The position numbers were made by a program, and so were the translations under genes. The notes below the pieces were generated by a model. The model saw only the letters and a list, made by a program, of their open reading frames with translations, did not search any database and was not told the origin of the DNA. A DNA stretch of 64,000 nucleotides, from NCBI GenBank assembly GCA_019279435.1, contig JAAALK010000082.1, positions 23,035,034 through 23,099,033 of the forward strand. Reading direction: 5' to 3'. Of the stretch, positions 31,671 through 41,655 are shown in pieces; the stretch's first letter is position 1, and each line of letters starts with the position of its first letter. Origin of the DNA: Zizania palustris. Its lineage: Eukaryota; Streptophyta; Magnoliopsida; Poales; Poaceae.

Positions 31671-31707
31671 CCGGGTGCAAGCTAGGGCATTGGTCAGTCG
31701 CACCCGG
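31671..31707 (+). promoter_or_regulatory. Conserved hairpin in Tekay-type LTR
   Basis: CCGGGTGC and GCACCCGG (31671-31678 and 31700-31707) form an 8 bp stem around a 21-base loop, followed by CACTATAAGGACC. The segment is retained in the 3' LTR of A, both C LTRs, solo LTR F and the old LTR H although other parts have diverged strongly. Confidence 0.5.
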
Positions 31708-32632
31708 GGCACTATAAGGACCGGTCTGAGGGATCCGTTGCAATACACTTACGTACTAACCACAAGGCTAGTGGGTAAGTCCTAACTAAGGTATGGGTTG
31801 TTCCAAACCGAGGCCACCATTTGGAGATGGGTCAAGTTGCACCTGCGGGTGACTTGTACCAATGTGGCGCAAAAGGGGGTGCGACGTTAGCCGGGATGCG
31901 GCCCGGCGCGCCGGCGAAACCTAGAGCGGGTGGTTATCGCTTGGAACATCTCATATTGAGGTTTTGGCACGAGTTCCCGTGAAATGGGTCATCTCGTTGG
32001 GATGAGTGCGTGCCTTGTGAGTACAGTAGTACATCTCTGATCAGAGTCTTAAATCTTTTCGAAAAGCCGAGCCCACGGTCAAGGGCGGGTTGCGTGACAT
32101 CCCCCAGTTAGTTTACTTTGAATATGAATGTGCATGATGGATTGACATGTAAGGACTGTTGTGCGAGGAGGTAAAACGTACTCCTCGAGTTAGTTGGTGT
32201 TGATGATGTTCATGTTTACTTTCCGCATGATTAAAATATGATTACACTAAATGCCATAACTGCAACTGCTTTATTTCGCATTGTTAGCCTTTATCCTTCC
32301 TTGTTTATTATCCTGCATTATTATTTGCATTTGCGGTGGCTTGTTGAGTACTTTTTGTACTCATACCCGTTGGACCCCACAGAGGATGCCTACTTTGAAG
32401 ACGGTCTGGAGTAGCGACCCAGTCGAGCAGAAAGATCCTGAAGAAGACGTTCGTCATGCCGCTGTTTAATTATCTTATTACCGTTTTTATTAAAACAATG
32501 TTGTAATAAATATGGTCTGCGTACCATGGATTTTTTCGTATGTACGTTGTCGCATGATGAACCTCTTGTATTATTGTTTTTCTATGGAAATTCAATAATG
32601 TCTCGATTTTGTTAAATCGGGGCGCTACAAGA

Positions 32633-32644
32633 TGGTATCAGAGC
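32633..32644 (+). other. Primer-binding site of A
   Basis: TGGTATCAGAGC, three bases after the 5' LTR, complementary to initiator tRNA-Met. Confidence 0.95.
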
Positions 32645-32767
32645 CGACTTGACTGTAGGAAGCCAAACAGACCCGCCTAGCCATTAGCCATAGGAAATTA
32701 TTTCTTGAAAATCTACTTCATAAACTTTGTTCCTCTCCTCACTTTTATTCAACTTGCTGTTTTGTAG

Positions 32768-33547
32768 ATGCCTGTCTACCAAGTCCACAGCTACTGCCGC
32801 CACTACGAGGGCTTCGTCCGGGAGCTCCGCATGATGCTCACCTTCCTCGGGTTCCTCTTCGAACCCGAATTCCAAGGAGTGTACCCCGACGAGTTCGCCG
32901 GGCCTTGCGACGTCTCCCTCACCGTCCACGGCTCCGGAGAACATCTGCCGCCCTACACCACCGCACTTGGAGGCCCGACTTTCGACGTCGCGTGCCAACG
33001 AGTCGCCCTCTAGGCCCTCATGGAGCTGAGGATGATCTACGACGATCGTCTTCAGAACTCATCCTTCCGGCTTGTGCCGAAGCGTACTCCCGGAGCCCAC
33101 CGTAGCATCTACCTCGGAGTTCACTCCGTGCGTGATCCGGTCATGGCCCGGCAGTCGCGTCTTCTGCAGGCCATGGATGATCTCCACACCGAGGCGGTGC
33201 TCGACGCCGACGAGCACCATGAGGCGGTTGAGTTTCTTCGTGAAGAAACGAAGAACCTGATCCAGCAGAACGGCGAGTTGCAGCGCAAGATCATGCAGCT
33301 GCAGAAGGACATCGCTGAGATGGTTCCTCTTCTTCCAAGGAAGAAGAAGCCCATCCGTGAGCCCCTCCCTCGCCCCAAGAGGATCCCGCCACGACCCTCC
33401 CCCGCCAGGCCTTCTACCAGCGCCCCTACACCACGCCCCGGCCTCGTCTCCGACTCCATCATCGAGAATTTTCTCGAGCCCACCATCTCTCTGGAGCCGC
33501 ACACTCGTGGTTCCGAGAGCACGGAGACCGCCTCCGGTGGCGAGTAG
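32768..33547 (+). pseudogene. ORF upstream of gag in A (family accessory ORF, one internal stop)
   Basis: A frame of about 260 codons begins with ATG at 32768 (MPVYQVHSYCRHYEGFVREL), directly after TTTTGTAG. It is interrupted by a single TAG at 33011-33013 and runs on in the same frame to 33547. Visible parts: an N-terminal region with FAGPCDVSLTVHGSGEHLPP, a helical coiled-coil stretch (EETKNLIQQNGELQRKIMQL), then a basic Pro-rich segment (RKKKPIREPLPRPKRIPPRP) and a Ser/Thr-rich tail. Element C has the homologous ORF with Gln (CAG) at this stop. I recognise no family. It lies in a different frame from gag-pol, 208 bp upstream of the likely gag start. Confidence 0.7.
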
Positions 33548-33674
33548 GCGTTAGGAAACTCTAATTTTAATAAAGATCTTAATTTTGTATGTGGTGCCGT
33601 CTGCAACGAGTTGGGTTGTAGATGGAATAAGAACTTGATTGTAATGAACAATTTATACCACTTGATATGTTTAT

Positions 33675-36600
33675 GTGCTTGAATCCTATATGTTATCTTT
33701 GGTTAAAATTTTTGGTTCGTCATCTTTTGTCTTTATCACTATGGATATTCAGAAGATGGCCGACCACCAGAACACCGGCTCCAACAACGGAGCAGGAGGA
33801 AGCCGAGATGCACCTGAGGGTGTTGTGCCCAACTGGGGTGCAACGGGCCCGCGCCAATCCGGGTCGCCTTCCGCCAACCACCCCACCTTAGCGGAAATGA
33901 TGGCAAATCAGAACCATCTGATCACCGCCCTCCTCACCCAAATGCAGCACCAACAGGCTCAGTTGGACCGTCTGCAGAACGGGGAGCCCGCCCCTCGCGC
34001 ACCAGCACCCGCGGCCGCTCCGCAGCTCTCCGAGTTTTTGCGCGTGCGCCCGCCCATCTTCTCGAGCACAACCAACCCGATGGAGGCCGGAGATTGGCTT
34101 CGCACCATCGAGAAGAAGCTCGACCTCCTCCCCTGCACAGACCGGGAGCGGGTGGCCTTCGCCACTCACCAGCTCCAGGGTCCCGCCGCTGAATGGTGGG
34201 ACAACTACCGTGCGTCCCAGCCAGAGGGCCACATGGCGACTTGGGTGGAGTTCACCATCGCCTTTCGTGCCGCCCACGTCCCCGCCGGCGTCATCGCGGT
34301 GAAACAGCAGGAGTTCCGCGACCTGCAGCAAGGCAACAGGACTGTCATGGAGTACCTCCATGAGTTCAACCGCCTCGCCCGCTACGCACCGGAGGAAGTG
34401 CGCACCGACGCCCTCCGCCAAGCCAAGTTCCTCAGGGGACTTAAGGATGAGCTGTCCATCCAGCTCGTCGCCGCCGACTTCGCCGACTTCCAGCGGCTGG
34501 TCAACAAAGCGCTCATCCAAGAGACTGAGCAGAACAAGCTGGACCTCAAGAAGAGGAAGATGATCGCCTTCAAGCATCAGCAGGCGAACTCTCAGAGGCC
34601 CCGCTTCGTCCCTCCGCCACCAGCACCCGCCTACCATCCTCGGCCCGCCTACAGGCCACCTCACGCAGCCGGTGGATCCAACGCCGGGCATCCTCGCCCC
34701 GCTCCACCAGCTCCGGCCGCTCAGCTGACACCGGCCGCCAAGGCCCCAATCCTGAAGGATCGCCAAGGAAGGCCGGTCATCTGCTTCAACTACCGCAAGG
34801 AAGGGCACTATTCGCACCAGTGTCCTCACCCCAAGCAGAAACAAGGCGCAGCACCTCACCAGGCGGTTCGCGCCCGCGTCAACCATATCAGCGTGGAGGA
34901 AGCTCAGGAGGCTCCTGAAGTCGTACTCGGTACGTTTACTATGAATTCCGTACCGGCCGTCATATTATTTGACTCTGGAGCAACCCACTCCTTCGTCTCG
35001 GAAAATTTTGTGAAAACAAACAATCTGGACGTGCTCCCTCTACCCACTCTCATGGTGATTGCCACCCCCGGCAATAGGACCTCAGCTCGCTTCTACAGCC
35101 CTAAGGTTCAACTTGACATCCAAGGAGTGCTGTTTCGGGCCGAGCCTGTCCTCATCCAATGCTCCGGACTCGACCTTATACTAGGTATGGATTGGTTGAT
35201 GAAGCACAAGGGAGTGATCGACTGTGCCAACAAGTCCGTCACGGTGACCAGTCCTGAAGGCGTAACCGTCACCTTCCGGATGACCAGTCGTAAACCACTC
35301 GGAGCATCCCTTCGCTCAATAGCTCTTGAAGAGGTGCCAATAGTCAAGGAGTTTGCAGATGTTTTCCCCGAAGATCTGCCCGGAATGCCTCCCAAGCGGG
35401 ACATCGAATTCAGAATCGAGCTTGTCCCGGGGACCACTCCAATCTCCAAGCGCCCATACCGAATGGCCGCCAATGAACTAGCCGAAGTCAAGAGCAACAT
35501 CGAAGACCTAGAGCAGAAAGGTTACATCCGACCGAGTACCTCACCTTGGGGTGCACCGGTTATATTTGCCATGAAGAAGGACAAGACCAAGAGGATGTGC
35601 GTGGACTATAGAGCCCTGAACGACGTAACCATCAAGAACAAATACCCATTGCCTCGGATCGACGACCTGTTCGATCAGCTGAAAGGATCCTCGGTGTTTT
35701 CCAAGATTGACCTCAGGTCAGGTTATCACCAGTTGAGGATCAGGGAGGAAGATATACCCAAGACTGCTTTCACCTCCCGCTATGGACTCTACGAGTACAC
35801 CGTGATGTCGTTCGGACTCACGAATGCCCCGGCCTTTTTCATGAACATGATGAACAATGTATTCATGGAGTTCTTGGACAAGTTCATCATGGTATTCATC
35901 GACGATATCCTCGTTTACTCCAAGACCAAGGAAGAACACGAGACTCACCTCCGTCTGACCCTCGGAAAGCTAAGGGAGCAGCAACTGTACGCCAAATACA
36001 GCAAATGCGAATTTTGGTCGTCTGAGGTGAAGTTCCTCGGCCATGTTATATTTGCCGGAGGAATAGCAGTGGACCCAACCACCGTGGAAGCGGTAACCAA
36101 CTGGCTACAGCCAACGACCGTGACCGAGATCCGGAGTTTTCTCGGATTGGCCGGATACTACCGCCGGTTCATCGAGAACTTTTCCAAGATCGCCAAGCCT
36201 ATGACCAGGCTTCTGCAGAAAGAGGTGAAGTTTGATTGGACCCCCGACTGCGAAGAGAGCTTCCAGACTCTCAAGAAGAAGCTAGTATCAGCCCCCATTC
36301 TGACTCTGCCAGACATCCGGAAAGACTTCCACGTCTACTGTGATGCCTCTCGTCAAGGATTGGGATGCGTCTTAATGCAAGAAGGGAAAGTGATATCCTA
36401 CGCCTCCCGGCAATTGAGACCGCATGAGCTGAACTACCCAACCCACGACCTGGAACTAGCAGCCGTGGTTCATGCCTTGAAGATATGGAGACATTACCTT
36501 GTGGGAAATCGGTGTGAGGTCTTCACCGACCACAAGAGCCTCAAGTACATATTCACCCAACCAGATCTGAACCTCAGGCAAAGGAGATGGTTGGAACTGA

Positions 36601-38222
36601 TCAAGGATTACGACTTGGGCATCCATTATCATCCGGGCAAAGCGAACGTGGTGGCCGACTCCCTTAGTCGAAAAGGGTACTGCAATGCCATCATGATTCA
36701 AGACCAGGCTCCTCTGCTTTATAAGGAGATGGAAAGGCTAAACCTAGGGATCACCACTCGAGAGTACCTCGCTGCCTTGGAGTCTCGGCCTGTCTTAATA
36801 GACCAGATCCGAGAGAAGCAGAGGGAAGACCCGGACATCCTGGAGATCCAGCAAAACATGAGGAAGGGTAAAGCCCCTGGATTCTCCGAGGACGAACATG
36901 GTACCATCTGGTTCGGAAACCGAGTATGCGTACCCAACCTACCTGAGTTGAAGACTCTCATCCTTCAAGAAGCCCACGATACTCTATACTCCATCCATCC
37001 CGGGAGTACAAAGATGTACCAAGACCTGAAGGAAAAATATTGGTGGGTCAGCATGAAGAGAGAAATAGCTGAGTATGTGGCCAAGTGCGACACATGCCGG
37101 CGAGTCAAGGCAGAGCATCAGAGACCTACCGGACTGCTTCAACCCCTCAAAGTCCTTGAATGGAAGTGGGAAGAGATAGGAATGGACTTCATCACGGGAC
37201 TGCCCAGGACCCAAGCTGGTCATGATTCTATCTGGGTGATCGTCGACCGACTCACCAAGGTAGCCCACTTCGTTCCGGTCAAGACAACTTACACCGTCGC
37301 CAAGTTGGCTGAGTTGTATATGACCCGGATCGTATGCCTTCACGGAGTTCCTAAGAAGATTGTATCTGACCGTGGGAGTCAGTTTACCTCCAAGTTTTGG
37401 AAGAACCTTCAAGAGGAACTCGGCACCCGACTGAACTTTAGCACCGCCTATCATCCACAAACCGACGGTCAGACCGAAAGGGTCAACCAGATATTGGAGG
37501 ATATGCTTAGAGCTTGTGCTCTAGACTTTGGCGGAATGTGGGACAAGAACTTACCTTATGCGGAGTTCTCCTACAACAACAGCTATCAAGCCAGCCTGCA
37601 AATGTCCCCGTTCGAAGCACTCTATGGTCGTAAGTGCAGAACGCCGTTGCTCTGGGATCAAACTGGAGAATCACAACTGTTTGGGACTGACTTATTGAGA
37701 GAAGCTGAAGAGAAAGTTAAGATCATAAGAGACCGATTGAAGGCAGCCCAATCCAGGCAAAAGAGCTATGCCGACAACCGTCGAAGAGACCTAGCCTTTG
37801 AGGAGGGCGATTATGTCTACCTCCGGGTCACTCCCCTCCGTGGCACTCAAAGGTTCAACATGAAAGGTAAACTAGCACCTCGCTACGTCGGACCTTTCCA
37901 GATCCTCCGTCGACAAGGAGAAGTGGCATATCAACTGGAACTTCCTCCATCCTTGGCAGGGGTTCATGATGTGTTCCATGTCTCTCAGCTGAAGAAGTGC
38001 CTCCGTGTACCCACCGAGCAAGCCGACCTTCAGCAGCTCAATGTCGAAGAAGACTTGACCTACATAGAAAGACCCGTCAAGATCTTGGAAACCAAGGAGA
38101 GAGTAACCAGAAGTCGCGTCGTCCACTTCTGCAAAGTCCAATGGAACAACCATCCCGCCGAAGAAGCCACTTGGGAAAAAGAAGACGAGCTGAAAGCCCA
38201 ATACCCCGAGCTATTCGAGTAA
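33675..38222 (+). CDS. gag-pol: Gag-Pol polyprotein of A with C-terminal chromodomain
   Basis: 1515 codons without interruption; the likely start is the ATG at 33756 (MADHQNTGSNNG), because an upstream ATG at 33741 is not conserved in C. Residues are counted from 33675. Gag: retrotrans_gag-like core at about 100-290. Zinc knuckle at 370-383, with Tyr373 in place of the second Cys. Protease DSGATHSF (Asp433). RT with FIDD (741-744). RNase H Asp890 and Glu927. Integrase with an HHCC-like N-terminus, then catalytic D1171, D1232, E1268 in D-X60-D-X35-E spacing. GPY/F module at about 1404, and a chromodomain-like C-terminus at about 1463-1515 (WNNHPAEEATWEKEDEL). It would make the particle, copy RNA into DNA and integrate it; the chromodomain would guide targeting to chromatin. 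Translation without a stop between gag and pol is usual for the clade. Confidence 0.95.
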   Translation: MLESYMLSLVKIFGSSSFVFITMDIQKMADHQNTGSNNGAGGSRDAPEGVVPNWGATGPRQSGSPSANHPTLAEMMANQNHLITALLTQMQHQQAQLDRLQNGEPAPRAPAPAAAPQLSEFLRVRPPIFSSTTNPMEAGDWLRTIEKKLDLLPCTDRERVAFATHQLQGPAAEWWDNYRASQPEGHMATWVEFTIAFRAAHVPAGVIAVKQQEFRDLQQGNRTVMEYLHEFNRLARYAPEEVRTDALRQAKFLRGLKDELSIQLVAADFADFQRLVNKALIQETEQNKLDLKKRKMIAFKHQQANSQRPRFVPPPPAPAYHPRPAYRPPHAAGGSNAGHPRPAPPAPAAQLTPAAKAPILKDRQGRPVICFNYRKEGHYSHQCPHPKQKQGAAPHQAVRARVNHISVEEAQEAPEVVLGTFTMNSVPAVILFDSGATHSFVSENFVKTNNLDVLPLPTLMVIATPGNRTSARFYSPKVQLDIQGVLFRAEPVLIQCSGLDLILGMDWLMKHKGVIDCANKSVTVTSPEGVTVTFRMTSRKPLGASLRSIALEEVPIVKEFADVFPEDLPGMPPKRDIEFRIELVPGTTPISKRPYRMAANELAEVKSNIEDLEQKGYIRPSTSPWGAPVIFAMKKDKTKRMCVDYRALNDVTIKNKYPLPRIDDLFDQLKGSSVFSKIDLRSGYHQLRIREEDIPKTAFTSRYGLYEYTVMSFGLTNAPAFFMNMMNNVFMEFLDKFIMVFIDDILVYSKTKEEHETHLRLTLGKLREQQLYAKYSKCEFWSSEVKFLGHVIFAGGIAVDPTTVEAVTNWLQPTTVTEIRSFLGLAGYYRRFIENFSKIAKPMTRLLQKEVKFDWTPDCEESFQTLKKKLVSAPILTLPDIRKDFHVYCDASRQGLGCVLMQEGKVISYASRQLRPHELNYPTHDLELAAVVHALKIWRHYLVGNRCEVFTDHKSLKYIFTQPDLNLRQRRWLELIKDYDLGIHYHPGKANVVADSLSRKGYCNAIMIQDQAPLLYKEMERLNLGITTREYLAALESRPVLIDQIREKQREDPDILEIQQNMRKGKAPGFSEDEHGTIWFGNRVCVPNLPELKTLILQEAHDTLYSIHPGSTKMYQDLKEKYWWVSMKREIAEYVAKCDTCRRVKAEHQRPTGLLQPLKVLEWKWEEIGMDFITGLPRTQAGHDSIWVIVDRLTKVAHFVPVKTTYTVAKLAELYMTRIVCLHGVPKKIVSDRGSQFTSKFWKNLQEELGTRLNFSTAYHPQTDGQTERVNQILEDMLRACALDFGGMWDKNLPYAEFSYNNSYQASLQMSPFEALYGRKCRTPLLWDQTGESQLFGTDLLREAEEKVKIIRDRLKAAQSRQKSYADNRRRDLAFEEGDYVYLRVTPLRGTQRFNMKGKLAPRYVGPFQILRRQGEVAYQLELPPSLAGVHDVFHVSQLKKCLRVPTEQADLQQLNVEEDLTYIERPVKILETKERVTRSRVVHFCKVQWNNHPAEEATWEKEDELKAQYPELFE

Positions 38223-38251
38223 CGTTCCAATCTCGAGGACGAGATTCTTGT

Positions 38252-38265
38252 AAGGGGGATAGGTT
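38252..38265 (+). other. Polypurine tract of A
   Basis: AAGGGGGATAGGTT, immediately before the 3' LTR. Confidence 0.85.
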
Positions 38266-41200
38266 TGTAACACCCCAAATTTTCAAAACAATAAAAATAT
38301 TATTAAATTCAATTTCTGGGAATTATTATTTCAGAAAATACTTTTAATTCCCTTTTATACCCTTTTGAACTACAACATAGAGTAGATGGCCAAACTAGGA
38401 GGTGAAAATTTTTGTATATGATCCTAAGACCAAAATATAATTTTGGGAATTTTTATAAATTTTTATCAACCTTGGAAGAAGCCCTAAAATTTTGATCTAT
38501 TTTCTGGAATTATTTTTATTCAGAAATGTATTAAAACAGTAATGGGCTCCCCTCCCTCCTTTCTCTCTCTCCCGGCCGGCCCAGCCCGTTACCCCGCGCC
38601 CCTTTGGCTGACAACCGGACCCCACCTGTCGGCGCCGAATCCCTCCCCTCGCGCGCGAACCCGACACCCCCGGCCCCACCCGTCAGTCGCCACCCTCACC
38701 CGCTCGCGCCCGCTGGCCAGTGGCCCCCGCCTGTCAGACTCGTCGTCTACCTCCCGCCATCGCCCCCAAATCCCGCCGGCCGACGACCCCGCCTCGGATC
38801 CGCCTCGCTAGCCCCTCCCGCATTAAATTGGCGCAATTAACAGCCCCCCCCCCCCGCGCTCGGCCGACCGTTCCCCTGCTTAAATCCTCGCGTTTACGCC
38901 ACGGGATCGCCGCTACGCGTGCATGGCCGAGCCATCGCCGGCGAGTAAAGGCCCTCTCCCGGTTTCCTTGCATGCGAGCCCCCTCCGACGCCTTATTTAA
39001 AACCCCCTGCCTCCGCCGCGTTCGGTTCATGCAACCATCCGCACTCAGGCCAAGCAGAGCGCACACACATCGCCTCTTAGCGCACTCCTTCGGTTCCGCC
39101 TCCGGCCACCTCTCGCCGTCGCCTCGGACCACCTCCGCCCGTGCCCCCGCCACCAACGTGACCGCAAGGACGACCCCTACCTCGGCCACGCCTCCGTTGG
39201 TCAAGGAGATCGCCGGAACACCATCGCCGACGAGGAGCCCGAACCACTCCGCCGTCTACCCTCGTCGCCGGCCTCGCTCCGTCGACCCCTCGCCTCGTCT
39301 AAGGTACCCTCGTGACCGCCTTGGCCTCCTCTTTCCATTTTCGCATAGAGCTAGGGCCTAGCCTCCTCGTAGGCGCCATCGCCACCGCACCCGAGCCCCG
39401 CCATCGCCGGAGATGAAGGGGGGTATGACCCCCTTAGCGCGTGTCGTGCCGGATTCAATCCTGGCCGCACGATCGCAATCGGACGACGCGCGTGAGTCCA
39501 CGTACGCGATCTAATCCGCACCGTCGGATCTGGTCAAAGCGTTACGTTTTAATCTCGCGCGTTGATTTCCATTTAACCCGACGCGCGATCTCGTGCGTCC
39601 ACGTGGTACCCCTTCGCGCGTTTTAATCTTGGCCGTCCGTTATCACTTAACCCTCCCGCCTCGCGCCTGGCCACCGGATCCAGATCCAACGGTCCAGATC
39701 GACCCGGCGCACGCGCACAGTGCGCGGGTTCACCGTGGGCCTGGCTCACCGTGGACCCGAGGGGTTTAAAATTTGAAAATAAATTCCAGAAATGCTTTTA
39801 AACTTGTAAAATTCATATCTAATGCATTTGAACTCTAAAAATTACCATTCCAATTTCAGAAAATTCATAAAATTATTCTCTACATAGTTATGCAATAAAA
39901 ACAGTAGGTTTACTTTGACATTTTCATGTTTATTTAAATAAGTACTCAAATGCCCTTAGGATTAAAATGCAAATTTGAATATTTAAACTCCAGAAAATTT
40001 ATATATTTGTTCCTTTCTGTTTAAACACTAGAACCACAGAGTTTTCTCTGAATCATTCATATTAAATTAATTAGAAAACTTAATGTGGTATTATTCACAC
40101 TTAAAAAAACCTTTTATGAAAAACAATAATTCATTTTAATTCATTTTAAATTAATTGTGAAATAAATTTCAGAACCTTAACAACTGATTTTCTTTAAAAT
40201 CAAACCAACTAAAACCCACATGCTTGTTGTGTGATCTTACGTTGTTTATATCGAATGTTGTATTTATTCTACTTTATTATTATTGGAAAGACTACGACGC
40301 CGTCGAGGAGCCGGAATACTTCCCGGAAGTCCCTCCCTCGCCTTTCGCTGAACAAGGCAAGTCACCAAACAATTCTCTTGAACATATTGGACCCATGTTT
40401 GAATTGACTATCGCTATAACACATAGGTTATATATGCATTAGTCAAATGAACCCTTACATTATATTTATTTAGGATCCCCCGACCTTGATGTGCAACCCA
40501 AGCCATGCCATCTCGCCTAACCTCCTTGTCACCATATGATCAATGATATTAGCTAGTGTCCAATGTATTGACACGGCCGCTATAGGATAAAAATGAGTCG
40601 TAGCAAAATGGTTTTATTATATGATCCCCGTTGCTTCTTATCCTTGGAAATTCTGTTGGTGATGAGTCATGGTTGTGAGTGTATGCATGGTGGGTTCCGG
40701 GTGCAAGCTAGGGCATTGGTCAGTCGCACCCGGGGCACTATAAGGACCGGTCTGAGGGATCCGTTGCAATACACTTACGTACTAACCACAAGTCTAGTGG
40801 GTAAGTCCTAACTAAGGTATGGGTTGTTCCAAACCGAGGCCACCATTTGGAGATCGGTCAAGTTGCACCTGCGGGTGACTTGTACCAATGTGGCGCAAAA
40901 GGGGGTGCGACGTTAGCCGGGATGCGGCCCGGCGCGCCGACGAAACCTAGAGCGGGTGGTTATCGCTTGGAACATCTCATATTGAGGTTTTGGCACGAGT
41001 TCCCGTGAAATGGGTCATCTCGTTGGGATGAGTGCGTGCTTTGTGGGTACAGTAGTACATCTCTGATCAGAGTCTTAAATCTTTTCGTAAAGCCGAGCCC
41101 ACGGTCAAGGGCGGGTTGCGTGACATCCCCCAGTTAGTTTACTTTGAATATGAATGTGCATGATGGATTGACATGTAAGGACTGTTGTGCGAGGAGGTAA

Positions 41201-41655
41201 AACGTACTCCTCGAGTTAGTTGGTGTTGATGATGTTCATGTTTACTTTCCGCATGATTAAAATATGATTACACTAAATGCCATAACTGCAACTGCTTTAT
41301 TTCGCATTGTTAGCCTTTATCCTTCCTTGTTTATTATCCTGCATTATTATTTGCATTTGCGGTGGCTTGTTGAGTACTTTTTGTACTCATACCCGTTGGA
41401 CCCCACAGAGGATGCCTACTTTGAAGACGGTCTGGAGTAGCGACCCAGTCGAGCAGAAAGATCCTGAAGAAGACGTTCGTCATGCCGCTGTTTAATTATC
41501 TTATTACCGTTTTTATTAAAACAATGTTGTAATAAATATGGTCTGCGTACCATGGATTTTGTCGTATGTACGTTGTCGCATGATGAACCTCTTGTATTAT
41601 TGTTTTTCTATGGAAATTCAATAATGTCTCGATTTTGTTAAATCGGGGCGCTACA
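38266..41655 (+). repeat. 3' LTR of A
   Basis: 3390 bp, near identical to 29234-32629. Differences include a shorter C run near 38846 and scattered, mostly transitional, substitutions. Followed by the AAGGC target duplication. Confidence 0.95.

Larger units (their letters stand above)
29234..32629 (+). repeat. 5' LTR of A
   Basis: 3396 bp, TGTAACACCCC to GCGCTACA. It has a GC-rich segment (29520-30700) with a C20 run near 29811, a TATA-like TATTTAAA at 29968-29975, AT-rich DNA (30740-31200), a conserved hairpin (31671-31707) and a U5 ending at the PBS. ORFs in the GC-rich part (29688-30335 and the opposite strand) look incidental. Confidence 0.95.
29234..41655 (+). mobile_element. Full-length Tekay/Del-type chromovirus A
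   Basis: LTRs 29234-32629 and 38266-41655, PBS TGGTATCAGAGC (32633-32644), polypurine tract 38252-38265 and perfect target duplication AAGGC (29229-29233 and 41656-41660). The LTRs differ at roughly 35 sites by eye, about 1%, so insertion is recent. The gag-pol frame is open over 1515 codons with a C-terminal chromodomain, which with gypsy domain order and very long LTRs points to the Tekay/Del clade (Retrosat-2-like). It is inserted in the antisense gene of B3. Confidence 0.95.

Noticed and set aside
33888..34886. 332-codon minus-strand ORF across gag of A
   Set aside because: A shadow of the GC-rich gag frame; it contains no recognisable domain and is not kept in C.
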